This document shows positions 12,058 to 22,631 of a DNA stretch of 64,000 bases, in pieces (positions within the stretch are counted from its first letter, which is position 1; every line of letters starts with the position of its first letter). Under the pieces are notes generated by a model, which did no database searches, was not told the origin of the DNA, and was given only the letters and a program-made list of their open reading frames with translations. The stretch covers positions 1 through 64,000 of the forward strand of contig NW_025777530.1 in assembly GCF_021130785.1 (NCBI RefSeq). Direction: 5' to 3'. The translations under genes were made by a program, and so were the position numbers. Source of the stretch: Homalodisca vitripennis. Its lineage: Eukaryota; Arthropoda; Insecta; Hemiptera; Cicadellidae.

Positions 12058-15000
12058 CTATTGGCAATTAACATGTAAAGAACACAGCAATTTTGTATTG
12101 TTGGCTTTTGTAAATATATATTTTTATAAAAACGATGAACATTAAGATTCTGATCAAGATCCGTTGTCCATTATGAAACTACAAACGTATTTACTCTCAA
12201 ATTTACATTTATTTTGGGTAGAATAGAAGCATGTGTGTTATTAATTGACATTTCAGTTTATCCCTAAGGCTTGGGATACTATGATGTAACCAGGTAATTA
12301 CTTTAAAAGCGCTATACAGAGTGCCTGAAGGGCAATTAAGTTTAAACTTTAATTTACTGGATATATCTAACTGTGAGTTTGAAGTGAAAGTTACGCTTTG
12401 ACATTGGTGTCAAGGGATTATTCAGCGTTATGGTGCTTGGTTGTTATTGTGTTTGGAATTATCCCTTGTGTGAAGATTGCGTTAGCCATTAACAAGATTT
12501 TAAATGAAAATAAAGCGACCTTAAATTTATTTAAGACATTTCATACTAAAGTTAAAAATTCCAAGCACTATATTAACAAGAGCAGATCTTTATTAATGTA
12601 ATATTTCAGTAACCTAATAATTTGCATTATTGGGAAACAAAACTATAACTTACTGAAATCCATTTTAGCAATGTCTATGATATTTACACATTACACAGCC
12701 GCACCCACATCATGAAAACCCACGAAGTACTATGTTAGCTTTATTATCTAGTTCAAACAGTACTTGTACATCAACTAGATAAGTCCAGAGTACAACTGCT
12801 TTCTCGCTGCTTGTACTACACACACCCCAACAGAAGCACGTACAATAGATAGTTATCACAGGATTATTGGCCGAACATGTCCCTGTATGGTACACGGGAC
12901 AACAACTCATGACAATAAAGATTTTTACATAACGCTCTTTCACCTCACACATATGAACATTATTCGCGGAATAATACAGTTTTTGTATAATGCAAATTAT
13001 ATACTGTACGTATTTAAATAAAAAGGAATGAGTAAGCCAGACCACGTGTTACGTAATAGGATTCGCCGAGGTTGTGTTGCTATTTCTAGTCTATAAACTA
13101 TTCCAAAGAGTATATTTGTTAAGCTATAATATAAAATGTGAAAATTTGAAACACTCACATTTATAAAACGATTTATCCTGCAATTTCCATTTTTTACAAT
13201 GTAAAAATTTTAAAAACGCTCAGCAAAATCCCATTTCCAACCTCGGCGTTGCCTAGAAGACTAGAAGTCACTTCATAATCAAGATATCATATGGACAGAT
13301 GGGCAGATACAAAAACCGAAATAAAAAATACAGCACCTGATTAAAAGGCTTTGCTACCGATTAGGCAAACATATTTTACGTTTTAGTGTAGTTTTTCAGT
13401 GTGATTTTAATTTCCTTTAACTTCAATGTGTTTTTTGTTACTAAAAAGGCATAGGATAATTTGTTTTGCTTGATTATTACTATACATTTCATAACAGTAA
13501 TTACCTTATTTATTTACAATTATAACAAATTTGTTTACATTATTAGATTTTCATTCTCATAATAACTTCCATGTCTCCCACACGTAAATCATCTTTAAGC
13601 AATAAGTAACCAACTAAACTAAATGAATAATATTGTAATTAAGATATAAAGCAATCAGGTAAAATGTTGTAGAGAACTATCAATAATTAATTAGTTTGCA
13701 TCTCTCAGCCATTAGTTTCTCCGATGATCTTTGCTTATATTGTTCTTGCATGATGTGCAAGTCTCTCTATCTCAAGGTGTTAACATCAGACACAAGATCT
13801 ACAGTGATATCTCATGTATTCACTTGTGCTCTAATGGAGAGTTCTGTGACAGTTGAATAGAACTTCCTCTAAGCATTAGTTACTTAGGAGCTAAACAGTG
13901 TTGCATCATTAATAGTTGTATTATAATTTTCCAAAAATCCTATTAGCAATACTATTATTATTTAATAAAACTATTGTTTTACGTATACAAGGGTTTTAAT
14001 ATTTTTAATAGTTCTTAAAAGGTTTAATACAGCATTTATTTTACCTTAACCACATTGACACCAATGGGGTGTGAAGATATATTTTTAACGTTTTTACTTG
14101 AATTCAATAGTTATTAGAATCTATTAAACATACTTGATGTGCCTTTCGGGCCCTAGATAGATTAATGACTGAAAGTATTATTTTCGATTTTTAAACACAT
14201 GCTTTCGGGGGAGTTTAAGATAAATTAGTAAATATCAGAAATTAAAAATTGGAAGAAGAAAACTAATTTTATTCAGAAGTATATGACATTGTTTTTGAAA
14301 AGATATTTGGAAATATAAAGATTGAATTTGCTAGACTTTTTATATTTATAGAGCCGAGTATACTCAATTTTCAGAGAGGGTATATTATGTTGAAGCTATT
14401 ATTCGTACCTAAAGACACTTCATCAAAGTGATATTAATAAGTATTGTTATTATTCATTCCAAGATGATATATACTCGTATATCAAGAAATAAAAAGTAAG
14501 TATTAGTGTGATTTTGAAGCGTACGATTTCTTAGTTTTTTTATATTTTTCAAAATAAAATATTAAAACAATTTTTCTGATTCCCAAACTGTAATTGTAAC
14601 ATATTTTACTTTCTTGAAAACGAAAAATATTAATAGTTCCCATTATTTGTGGAAATTTATCCTTTATGGTGCAATAAGGCCAATTTGTTGTAGATTTCTA
14701 GACTATTTTTGAACATGGAAGGGGCTTCTTTAAAAATACTGTTATCCTCTGGACATGGACAACATCATGTGAAGCAATCTCCGCGTAGGATTTTGTATCA
14801 GCAAGAGTCCAAAGACGAAAACAAGATTATCCGGCTGAGGAATTACAGTGCCTGTAAGAGTTGACAATGTTGGACTTTCTGCTCATATCATCTGGTCAAC
14901 ATAAGACCGATGGTATTATTAAATTTATCATAATGTGTTTTTCACTGGTTTTAAACCCCAAGCCTAGAATTATAAATAGTGACTGAGTCGTTTGATACTG

Positions 15001-15539
15001 CTTTAGCTGCATATACACCCTCAAGCTTGGTGATAAAGAATTTAACATAGTGGTGAGATACTGTTGACGAATACGTTGGTGAGAAGCCATCACTGTGGCT
15101 AAGAAAACCTGCCCATTTCTCAGCAGCCACGTTTTTTTATCCAGGAAGTAACTTGAAGCAACAGTCTGCAGGAAGCTTGAAGACGAACACTGCATTAAAC
15201 AGAGAAATAGCCAAGATTACCTAGACCAGTGATAGTAATGCTACATTATGGATATACTTTCTCTGTCAGCCTTGACAAACTCCTGTGTGGTTTCATTTTG
15301 ACGACTTCAGCTACTTTTCATGTTGTATTATATGCAGTGCGTGATATATTAATGTATAAATTAGTGAATATTTTGAGTTTGAAATTTTATATGGTTTGAA
15401 ATGATTTTGCTTTGTGAATTGATTTGGCGTGGTTGAAATATTTGGTAAATAAATTGAGGTATATGGAAGCTTTTTGTACCTCATATCTTGATTTAAGTAT
15501 GGCATTGAAATGTGTATTATTGGCATTTAATTTGAAAAG
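12058..15539. other. Gene-free DNA
   Basis: I see no recognisable gene. Open frames at 12398-12601 (+), 12710-13045 (-) and 14896-15195 (-) have no motif I know. The last lies in a stretch (14700-15300) of slightly higher GC and could be an old coding remnant. An R10 repeat copy lies at 13680-13905. Confidence 0.5.
13680..13905 (+). repeat. Dispersed repeat family R10, copy 2
   Basis: It aligns with 4640-4870 along its length (CCATTAGTTTC, GTGCAAG, ACATCAGACAC, TCTACAGTGATATCTC and ACTTCCT blocks) and, more loosely, with 18270-18460 and 21248-21425. Confidence 0.65.
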
Positions 15540-16180
15540 GCCTACGTTGGCCTGATACATCCATATTTGTCTTACGGTTTGAGACTGTGGGGCAGCTGTT
15601 CTAAATACAAATTCGAAAGAGTATTTATAGCTCAAAAGAAATCTGTCAGAATTATTTACAAACTGAATCAGAGAGTCGTGCAAAGATACCTTCAGAGAGC
15701 TTCTATTGTTAACTTTACCCTGTCTTTATATTCTCGACGTCGTTCTATACTGTCGACTTGAATGTGAGTTGGTCCAAGGCATTAACATCCACCAATACGA
15801 GACCAGAGGTAAGGACAACTTTCGGATTGTACAACATAGAACGAGAGCATTTGAACGCTTGACGTCCCAAGTTGGTGTGAAACTGATAAACAACCTCCCT
15901 GAGGGATCTCAGTGATTCTAAACGAATCAAATCTCGATTAAATCATCTCCTGGTGTCAAAGGCGTTTTACTCCATTGAAGATTTCCTGTTAAGTTGCTGG
16001 GATGAATATTATTGAAAATTATTGAAAACAAGAATACAATTAAACCTCCAGTATTATACAATTAAATAGCTATAACTGCAATGGAATTAATGCATATTTA
16101 TATCATTATAAATGTACCTGACGCATGCATGTAATTTTATAATTGTTGAAGCAATAAAGGTTATTATTATTATTATTAAA
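15540..16180 (+). pseudogene. LINE A 3' fragment, 5'-truncated
   Basis: This is a copy of the last third of the LINE A ORF2 with its 3' untranslated region. Similarity to 55790-57015 begins abruptly at about 15540 ([20 protein letters not shown]), which marks the 5' truncation. A frame change near 15700 moves the reading to [20 protein letters not shown] and INxLPEG, and a second break lies near 15910. The 3' end is GCAATAAAGG followed by a (TTA)n run ending about 16180. The reverse-transcriptase catalytic motifs lie upstream of the truncation and are absent. The copy is non-functional. Confidence 0.85.
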
Positions 16181-18191
16181 TAAGGCTACATAGCTTTATT
16201 GCTGCTCTGAAAGTATCCAGAGATGCGCTTCCTGATGGAACACACCGGCTGAAATAGAGATATCAGCCTTATTATAATGCAAAATACAGACTTTCCTACT
16301 GGAGGAAGACTTTTAGAGGTAAATATTGATGCATTTACCTTAAATATTGATGCATCGCTTTTAGTGGGGTTCGAATTTAGAACTCAGGAGTATAGGCTTT
16401 ATTGATATAATCTAAAATTTAAGGTAAATGCAATCAGGTACTTAATTTCTGTAGTTTTAAATAGACACAGACTTTTGGAGAACACGCCTAAAAAATGCTT
16501 TCAAGAAGTATTTACCACTCAAAATTGTTTTAAAAGTGTCTATAAAAATCTGATCAATGTCCAATTTGTGTCAGACCTTTTTCATTGTTTAGAGATGAAT
16601 ATGTCAATTTTGCAATCTCAAAATTAATGCTCAATCGATTTTAAAGATTATTTCATTTGAAGCTAATCTACAAAATGATGATCAGGTGGTAACATTTGAA
16701 TTTCGATGTAATTTACCTATTTTCCCTGTTCACTGCAATTGTGAGTACTTTGACAGTTCACAGAAGTCCAGCCTTTTAGATATACGATTTTCATTTGAAT
16801 ATTATAAAACCTTACCTTAATACTACTCTTAGACAGATTCCTTAATCTAAATTTTCGTGAGGACTAAAGATCAGCGTAATATAAAGGAGCAAATGATGCG
16901 TAGCAGAGTTACCGAATAATACTCTTCTCACAAAGAGAAATAAGTCTCAGCTAAGGAATCAATCTCTCTTCACAACCACTTTGATACAAAACCCAATATT
17001 GTGATAAATATAGTATATTATTACTACTGTATCAATTTTTATCGTCTTATAAATACTTGTTGAAACCATAGTTATATTTTTCTTCTTTATTTATCATTAT
17101 AAATAATTAATTATGGATAAAGGTTTCCATATTTTATACTAATACAGGTATCATACTCCTTCAACGTAGATATCGATATTTTCAACGTCTAGTTCCGTTT
17201 TGAGAGATCTTTTTAAATGGGCATTGAATACAATTAATTAAAACTTAATTTTAACCCTTTGAACGGATCAGCATAAAAATATACACGAATATTTCGAGTT
17301 TTCTTTAAATTTTTCAAATTAAATACCACTAACTTATTACTCCAATACAACGTTATAAAAACCATTTTAACAATGTTGATTACACTTGTAACTTAGATGT
17401 CTATTTGTTGACAAATGTGAATACGAATCTAAATCTGTTTTTGATCTCAGACGATTTTAACTCGTTTAATCTGGACGAGGGCTTCTTCATCAACTAACTA
17501 ACGTTGACTGCTCTCTTGCTTCTATGCTTATCAAAAATGTGCTTATAAAGGTTTAAAAAATTCTTAAGTTAGACTTTGCAGTAGAACTTGACGAAAGAAA
17601 ATATTATTTAGTTAACCTAGTATTACGGGTCTGAAACATGCTTTATTGTTATTTAAAAACTATATAATAAAGAAAGCAATGTGATTAAAGCCATGAAAAT
17701 CGAATTATTACAATAGTCAAACATACAATAAATAATACCAATTTAATTAAGATATAATTTTATTACAGTAAAATAGTATTCTTGTTATTGTAACACATAA
17801 TTAAGTGTTCATGGAAACAAGACTCCTTTATTTTTTAATACACAATTTAATCTGCATGTGTCTAAAGAATTAACCAGTTTGACAGAAACCTGCAAGATTT
17901 ATTTAAATTCTTAAAACAACGTGTCTATTTTGAGTGTATTTATTTTAGACATAAATAACTGTTGTGTTACTTCTATGTTGGTAGTACTTTTGTGTATACA
18001 TTGTGTACTTTGCTGCGATTTTTTATAAACATAATATTTTCAGCATTGGATAAATTAATTGGTTGTATTTTCAATTACAATACAATTGTATTATAAAACT
18101 ATAATTGCTTAAGGCCACTTCATATATAGTAAAATATTTAAAAATCTAATAAGCGACAATTACAGGTACATTATAAAGACTAAACTAAAAT
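16181..18191. other. Gene-free DNA
   Basis: No gene is seen. The block TAAATATTGATGCAT occurs twice within 16320-16356, and an R3 repeat lies at 16860-17002. The remainder is AT-rich and unassigned. Confidence 0.55.
16860..17002 (-). repeat. Dispersed repeat family R3, copy 2 (inverted)
   Basis: On the complement it aligns with 5819-5982 and 54920-55080, with TTGTATCAAAGTGGTTGTGA and TCTCTTTGTGAG conserved. Confidence 0.7.
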
Positions 18192-18269
18192 CTCACATTT
18201 AATGAACATCTAAGCCAAACTCGTTTCATATACGACTTGATCAATTGTTATACATGGTATATAACTACT

Positions 18270-18460
18270 AGCAGTAATTAATTGATTTGGTTCCCTCAGA
18301 CAAGTTTCTAAGATTCTCGTTGGTTATGGTGTACTTCCAAGAGTCAACCTGACACAGATGTACGGTGATATCTCTTGTATTTACTCCACAGTAAAAATGG
18401 TGAGATTGGTAACTGGTTAACAGGGCTTCCTCAGAGATTTAATAACTGATAACACCGTAT
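18270..18460 (+). repeat. R10-like repeat inside tandem unit 1
   Basis: It shares CAGTAATTAATTGATTTGGT-like, TAGTTTCTAAGAT, a TxTACxGTGATATCTCTTGT block and CTTCCTCAGAG with the R10 copies at 4640 and 13680. Its presence upstream of ORF1 means either that R10 derives from this LINE's 5' region or that the duplicated unit includes flanking DNA. Confidence 0.5.
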
Positions 18461-19007
18461 GAGAAAACAATACTATGCACTTTAGAGGAATTTTAACATT
18501 TTTAATGAGCAACTTTAACACTTCAGATTATTCTCGTTCTCAGGTAATAAGTCGTTGGACTTTTGATTAAAATCTTGGGATTCAAAATATGCCTTTTAAA
18601 CTAGGCGGATTACCTTATGGTATATTTAACTTCTTAAACATTATATTATTATTAATATATATATATATAAAATATATATTACTATCAGTAAAGAAATAAG
18701 TCAAATAATTTTCTTGAGGTAGTGAAAAATTACAATTCGTGTTCCGATTTCCCATAAAACTTATTGTTATAAAGTTTGGTACTGTCAAAATTATTATACT
18801 TTGATTGATTGGTTGCCAACATCTGAACCCTACTAAATATTAATATAGTGATCATGCTAGTGCTCAATATTATTGTCCATTATTATGTTAAAACTTTTAA
18901 TTTTGGGAAGAATAAAAGAGACGACATTTCAAACAATTATTTATCTCCAAGTACATAAATTGCCATAATGTTTGACCATAACCTCAAACGACGTTAGCCC
19001 TAGGCCT

Positions 19008-20579
19008 ATGAAGGCTAAAGACATTGTTGAAGTTCATGAGACTCCCAATAACGACAAGAGAGTCAGTGATAGTGCAAGTAGTGATCTACAGGATGCCCCT
19101 ACTTATGCAAGTAAGGCTAAAAATAATTCTAAGCAGTACGTGGCCTGCAGGTCTAAGCCTAACCTACATCAATGTAGTAATAATTCTGATGCAGACAATG
19201 AAGGCTTCTGCACTGTGTCCTATAAAGGTAGACGGCAAGTTAAACCATTACTTAATCATAAAGAAAAGACCACAAGCAAGAAACCTAATAAACTTATATC
19301 TGGTAAAAATAATAGCAATCAACTCTTAGCTGTGAGTAGGCAGTCTTGGGTATATATCACCAGGTTCCAAGTATATGTAAATGAAAATGATATTATAAGT
19401 CACCTTGAGGCCTACTTAAACTCCAAAAATTTTAACTGTGTAAAGCTACAAACACGACATAATTCCTACAATTCATTTAAAATAGGAATCCCTCCAGAAC
19501 TTGAAAATGAAGTAATGAACCCTGAATTATGGCCAACTGGAATTTTAATCGGAAAGTATTTCCCTCCTAGGCCTAACAAAAATCACCAGAATGTAAATAC
19601 TACCAGTAAACCCAATGAAAATGTTTTTTTTAGATCCAGTGATAAAAACGACTCAGAACTAAGTATGGCTGGCTCACCAACTAAAAATATAAAGGCTTGT
19701 ACATTTTTTCAAAGTATTGTGTGCTTGCAATACTCTTTCTTAATATACAAGGAGTTAGTGATAAACTTCCACGTTTGGAAGATCTTGCAATGCAGGAGGA
19801 TTATGATTTCATCTGTCTTTCAGAACATTGGTTTGCGGAGCGGGGAGATTGATTTCTGCTGTTTAAGTGGGTATAATCTAACTACTAGCTACATACGAAC
19901 AGTCTTTGGCAGGGGTGGTACTCTCATCTTTGCTAGGGATGTATATGATTTTAAGCCTATAGACCTCTCTAGTTTTAGCCTTGAAAAAACTCTGGAAGTG
20001 TGCGCTATTGAAATCGACTCACTTCAGCTCATAATTATTTCTATTTACCGTACACCAGAAAGCAACGAATGGGTCTTTCTTGAAAGCATAGAAAAAATTC
20101 TCCTCTATCTCAAGAAATGGATTAATTATAAAATAGTCATTGGAGGAGATGTGAACGCCCAGTTTGACGTCACCAAGGACAAAAAATCAGTAGTAGATTT
20201 TCTCAATGTTCTTCGGCAGTTTAATTTCTACCACCACAACTACCAACCTACTAGAGGAGAAGCCTGCCTGGATAATGTGTTTTCAAACATAAACAAAAAT
20301 GACATTTTTTGCCATACTGTGCCCTGTTATTTTTCAGATCATGATGGCTTAGTGTTTCGGTTATTGTCTGAACGGTCTATTGGACCTGATAAGACTGATG
20401 ATATTTTTGTTCTACGCAGATCATTTTCAAAACAGAAACTAGACCTCTTCAAGGTAAAAATCAGTAAAATCAATTGGCATAATCAACTTTTTCTGTACAA
20501 TTGGATTACACATGGAAATGCAGTTAATAATTCTTTTAACTGTTTTTTTGAAAGTATACAAACCGCTTTTGAACAATGA
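19008..20579 (+). pseudogene. LINE D unit 1: ORF1 fused by frameshifts to endonuclease
   Basis: This open frame joins ORF1 of a LINE to most of its apurinic-type endonuclease. The track-wide frame opens at 18972 with TTG, but the first ATG is at 19008 (MKAKDIVEVHE). Residues 1 to about 205 equal the ORF1 protein at 21976-22629. An extra T in the run near 19625-19632 then skips the ORF1 stop. About 60 residues of out-of-frame sequence follow, and further indels near 19683 and 19835 return to the endonuclease frame (SGEIDFCCLSGYNLTTSY, GGTLIFARD, ISIYRTPES, GGDVNAQFD, SDHDGLVFRL). The endonuclease N-terminal motif (NIQGVSDK) is out of frame. The fusion is best read as accidental. No reverse transcriptase follows in this unit. 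Confidence 0.85.
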
Positions 20580-21165
20580 TTCCCTCTCTGTAAGTATAAA
20601 ACTAAACCCATATATGTTAATAAGTCAAATCAATCATGGTATACATCAGATCTTGTCAGGCTCAAGAGTCAAGTTAAATTTGCATATGCTAATTTTAAAA
20701 TAAATCAGAACAACCTCAACAAACTAGCCTATAAGGATTTAGTACATAAATACAAGAAAACAATAAAAGAAGCTAAGCTTAATCACAATGCTAACTTAAT
20801 TGAAATATCTAACAATAAATGCATGACAGCTTGGAACCTAATTAGGCCTACCCTACAATCTAAGTCCAACCATAGCTGTATTCCTTTACACTCCAGTGTT
20901 CTTAATGACTTTTTTATTGAATCTGTCAGTTCCATCAGAAATAACATTGTAAAACCTGAGACTACTTTTGAGCAATTTCTTAATTTAACACAAATAGATC
21001 AGCCTAATTTTAACTTTAAACTTGTAACTTGTGATGATGTCCTTATGGTCATCAAAAAGATGAAAAAACTCCAAATCTCAAGATTACTATGGTTTCTCAA
21101 ATTGGTTGATCAAAGAAATAGTACATTATATTGTAACACCTCTTACTTACTGTATTAACGTTTGC
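20580..21165 (+). pseudogene. LINE D unit 1: endonuclease-RT linker, cut short
   Basis: This continues ORF2 in other frames: 20823-21158 reads MTAWNLIRPTLQSKSNHSC and on to VTCDDVLMVIKKMKK, matching 23786-24120 in unit 2. The coding sequence stops at the unit junction (about 21165), before the first reverse-transcriptase motif. The next base pairs are the start of unit 2. A 3'-truncated LINE is not what target-primed insertion produces, so the truncation reflects the duplication. Confidence 0.8.
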
Positions 21166-21247
21166 TGAACTCACATTTAATGAACATCTAAGCCAAACTC
21201 ATTTGATATACGACTTGATCAATTGTTATACATGGTATATAACTACT

Positions 21248-21425
21248 AGCAGTAATTAATTGATTTGGTTCCCTCAGACAATTAGTTTCTAAGATTCTCG
21301 TTGGTTATGGTGTACTTTCAACCTGACACAGATCTACAGTGATATCTCTTGTATTTACTCCACAGTAAAAATGGTGAGAGTGGTAACTGGTTAACAGGGC
21401 TTCCTCAGAGATTTAATAAATGATA
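21248..21425 (+). repeat. R10-like repeat inside tandem unit 2
   Basis: This is the unit 2 counterpart of 18270-18460. It includes TCTACAGTGATATCTC, the exact R10 block that is mutated in unit 1. Confidence 0.5.
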
Positions 21426-21975
21426 ACACCGTATGAGAAAACAATACTATGCACTTTAGAGGAATTTTAACATTTTTAATGAGCAACTTTAACACTTCAG
21501 ATTATTCTCGTTCTCAGGTAATAAGTCGTTGGACTTTTGATTAAAATCTTGGGATTCAAAATATGCCTTTTAAACTAGGCGGATTACCTTATGGTATGTT
21601 TAACTTCTTAAACATTATATTATTATTTATATATATATAATATATATTACTATCAGTAAAGAAATAAGTCAAATAATTTTCTTGAGGTAGTGAAAAATTA
21701 CAATTCGTGTTTCGATTTTCCATAAAACTTATTGTTATAAAGTTTGGTACTGTCAAAATTATTATACTTTGATTGATTGGTTGCCAACATCTGAACCCTA
21801 CTAAATATTAATATAGTGATCATGCTAGTGCTCAATATTATTGTCCATTATTATGTTAAAACTTTTAATTTTGGGAAGAATAAAAGAGACGACATTTCAA
21901 ACAATTATTTGTCTCCAAGTACATAAATTGCCATAATGTTTGACCATAACCTCAAACGACGTTAGCCCTAGGCCT

Positions 21976-22629
21976 ATGAAGGCTAAAGACATTGTTGAAG
22001 TTCATGAGACTCCCAATAACGACAAGAGAGTCAGTGATAGTGCAAGTAGTGATCTACAGGATGCCCCTACTTATGCAAGTAAGGCTAAAAATAATTCTAA
22101 GCAGTACGTGGCCTGCAGGTCTAAGCCTAACCTACATCAATGTAGTAATAATTCTGATGCAGACAATGAAGGCTTCTGCACTGTGTCCTATAAAGGTAGA
22201 CGGCAAGTTAAACCATTACTTAATCATAAAGAAAAGACCACAAGCAAGAAACCTAATAAACTTATATCTGGTAAAAATAATAGCAATCAACTCTTAGCTG
22301 TGAGTAGGCAGTCTTGGGTATATATCACCAGGTTCCAAGTATATGTAAATGAAAATGATATTATAAGTCACCTTGAGGCCTACTTAAACTCCAAAAATTT
22401 TAACTGTGTAAAGCTACAAACACGACATAATTCCTACAATTCATTTAAAATAGGAATCCCTCCAGAACTTGAAAATGAAGTAATGAACCCTGAATTATGG
22501 CCAACTGGAATTTTAATCGGAAATTATTTCCCTCCTAGGCCTAACAAAAATCACCAGAATGTAAATACTACCAGTAAACCCAATGAAAATGTTTTTTTAG
22601 ATCCAGTGATAAAAACGACTCAGAACTAA
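21976..22629 (+). CDS. LINE D ORF1 protein (RNA-binding type)
   Basis: This is the ORF1 protein of a two-ORF non-LTR retrotransposon, expected to bind the element RNA as a particle. The first ATG gives 217 residues; the frame is open upstream only to a stop at 21934-21936. The N-terminal half is polar and Ser/Asn/Lys-rich. The C-terminal half (from about residue 125) holds an RRM-like fold seen in ORF1 proteins of arthropod CR1/Jockey-type LINEs. It starts SWVYITRFQVYVNENDIISH and closes with ELWPTGILIGNYFPPRP. No CCHC knuckle is seen. The stop is followed after two bases by the ORF2 ATG at 22632, an arrangement compatible with termination-reinitiation. The frame is intact. Confidence 0.8.
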   Translation: MKAKDIVEVHETPNNDKRVSDSASSDLQDAPTYASKAKNNSKQYVACRSKPNLHQCSNNSDADNEGFCTVSYKGRRQVKPLLNHKEKTTSKKPNKLISGKNNSNQLLAVSRQSWVYITRFQVYVNENDIISHLEAYLNSKNFNCVKLQTRHNSYNSFKIGIPPELENEVMNPELWPTGILIGNYFPPRPNKNHQNVNTTSKPNENVFLDPVIKTTQN

Positions 22630-22631
22630 GT

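Larger units (their letters stand above)
18192..21169 (+). repeat. Tandem unit 1 of LINE D locus
   Basis: This is the first of two head-to-tail units, offset 2978 bp. It begins CTCACATTTAATGAAC (again at 21170) and ends near 21165 in the reverse-transcriptase linker. It carries the upstream region, a (TA)n run near 18654-18680, ORF1, the endonuclease and part of the linker. It has no reverse transcriptase and no LINE 3' end. The two units differ by scattered substitutions and small indels, including a longer (TA)n here. Confidence 0.9.

Noticed and set aside
12710..13045. 111-codon Cys-rich minus-strand open frame as a secreted peptide
   Set aside because: Cysteines are scattered without a spacing pattern, there is no good signal peptide and no second copy.
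14896..15195. 99-codon minus-strand open frame as a gene
   Set aside because: No motif, signal or homologous neighbour is recognised. It could be an old remnant, but nothing supports a call.
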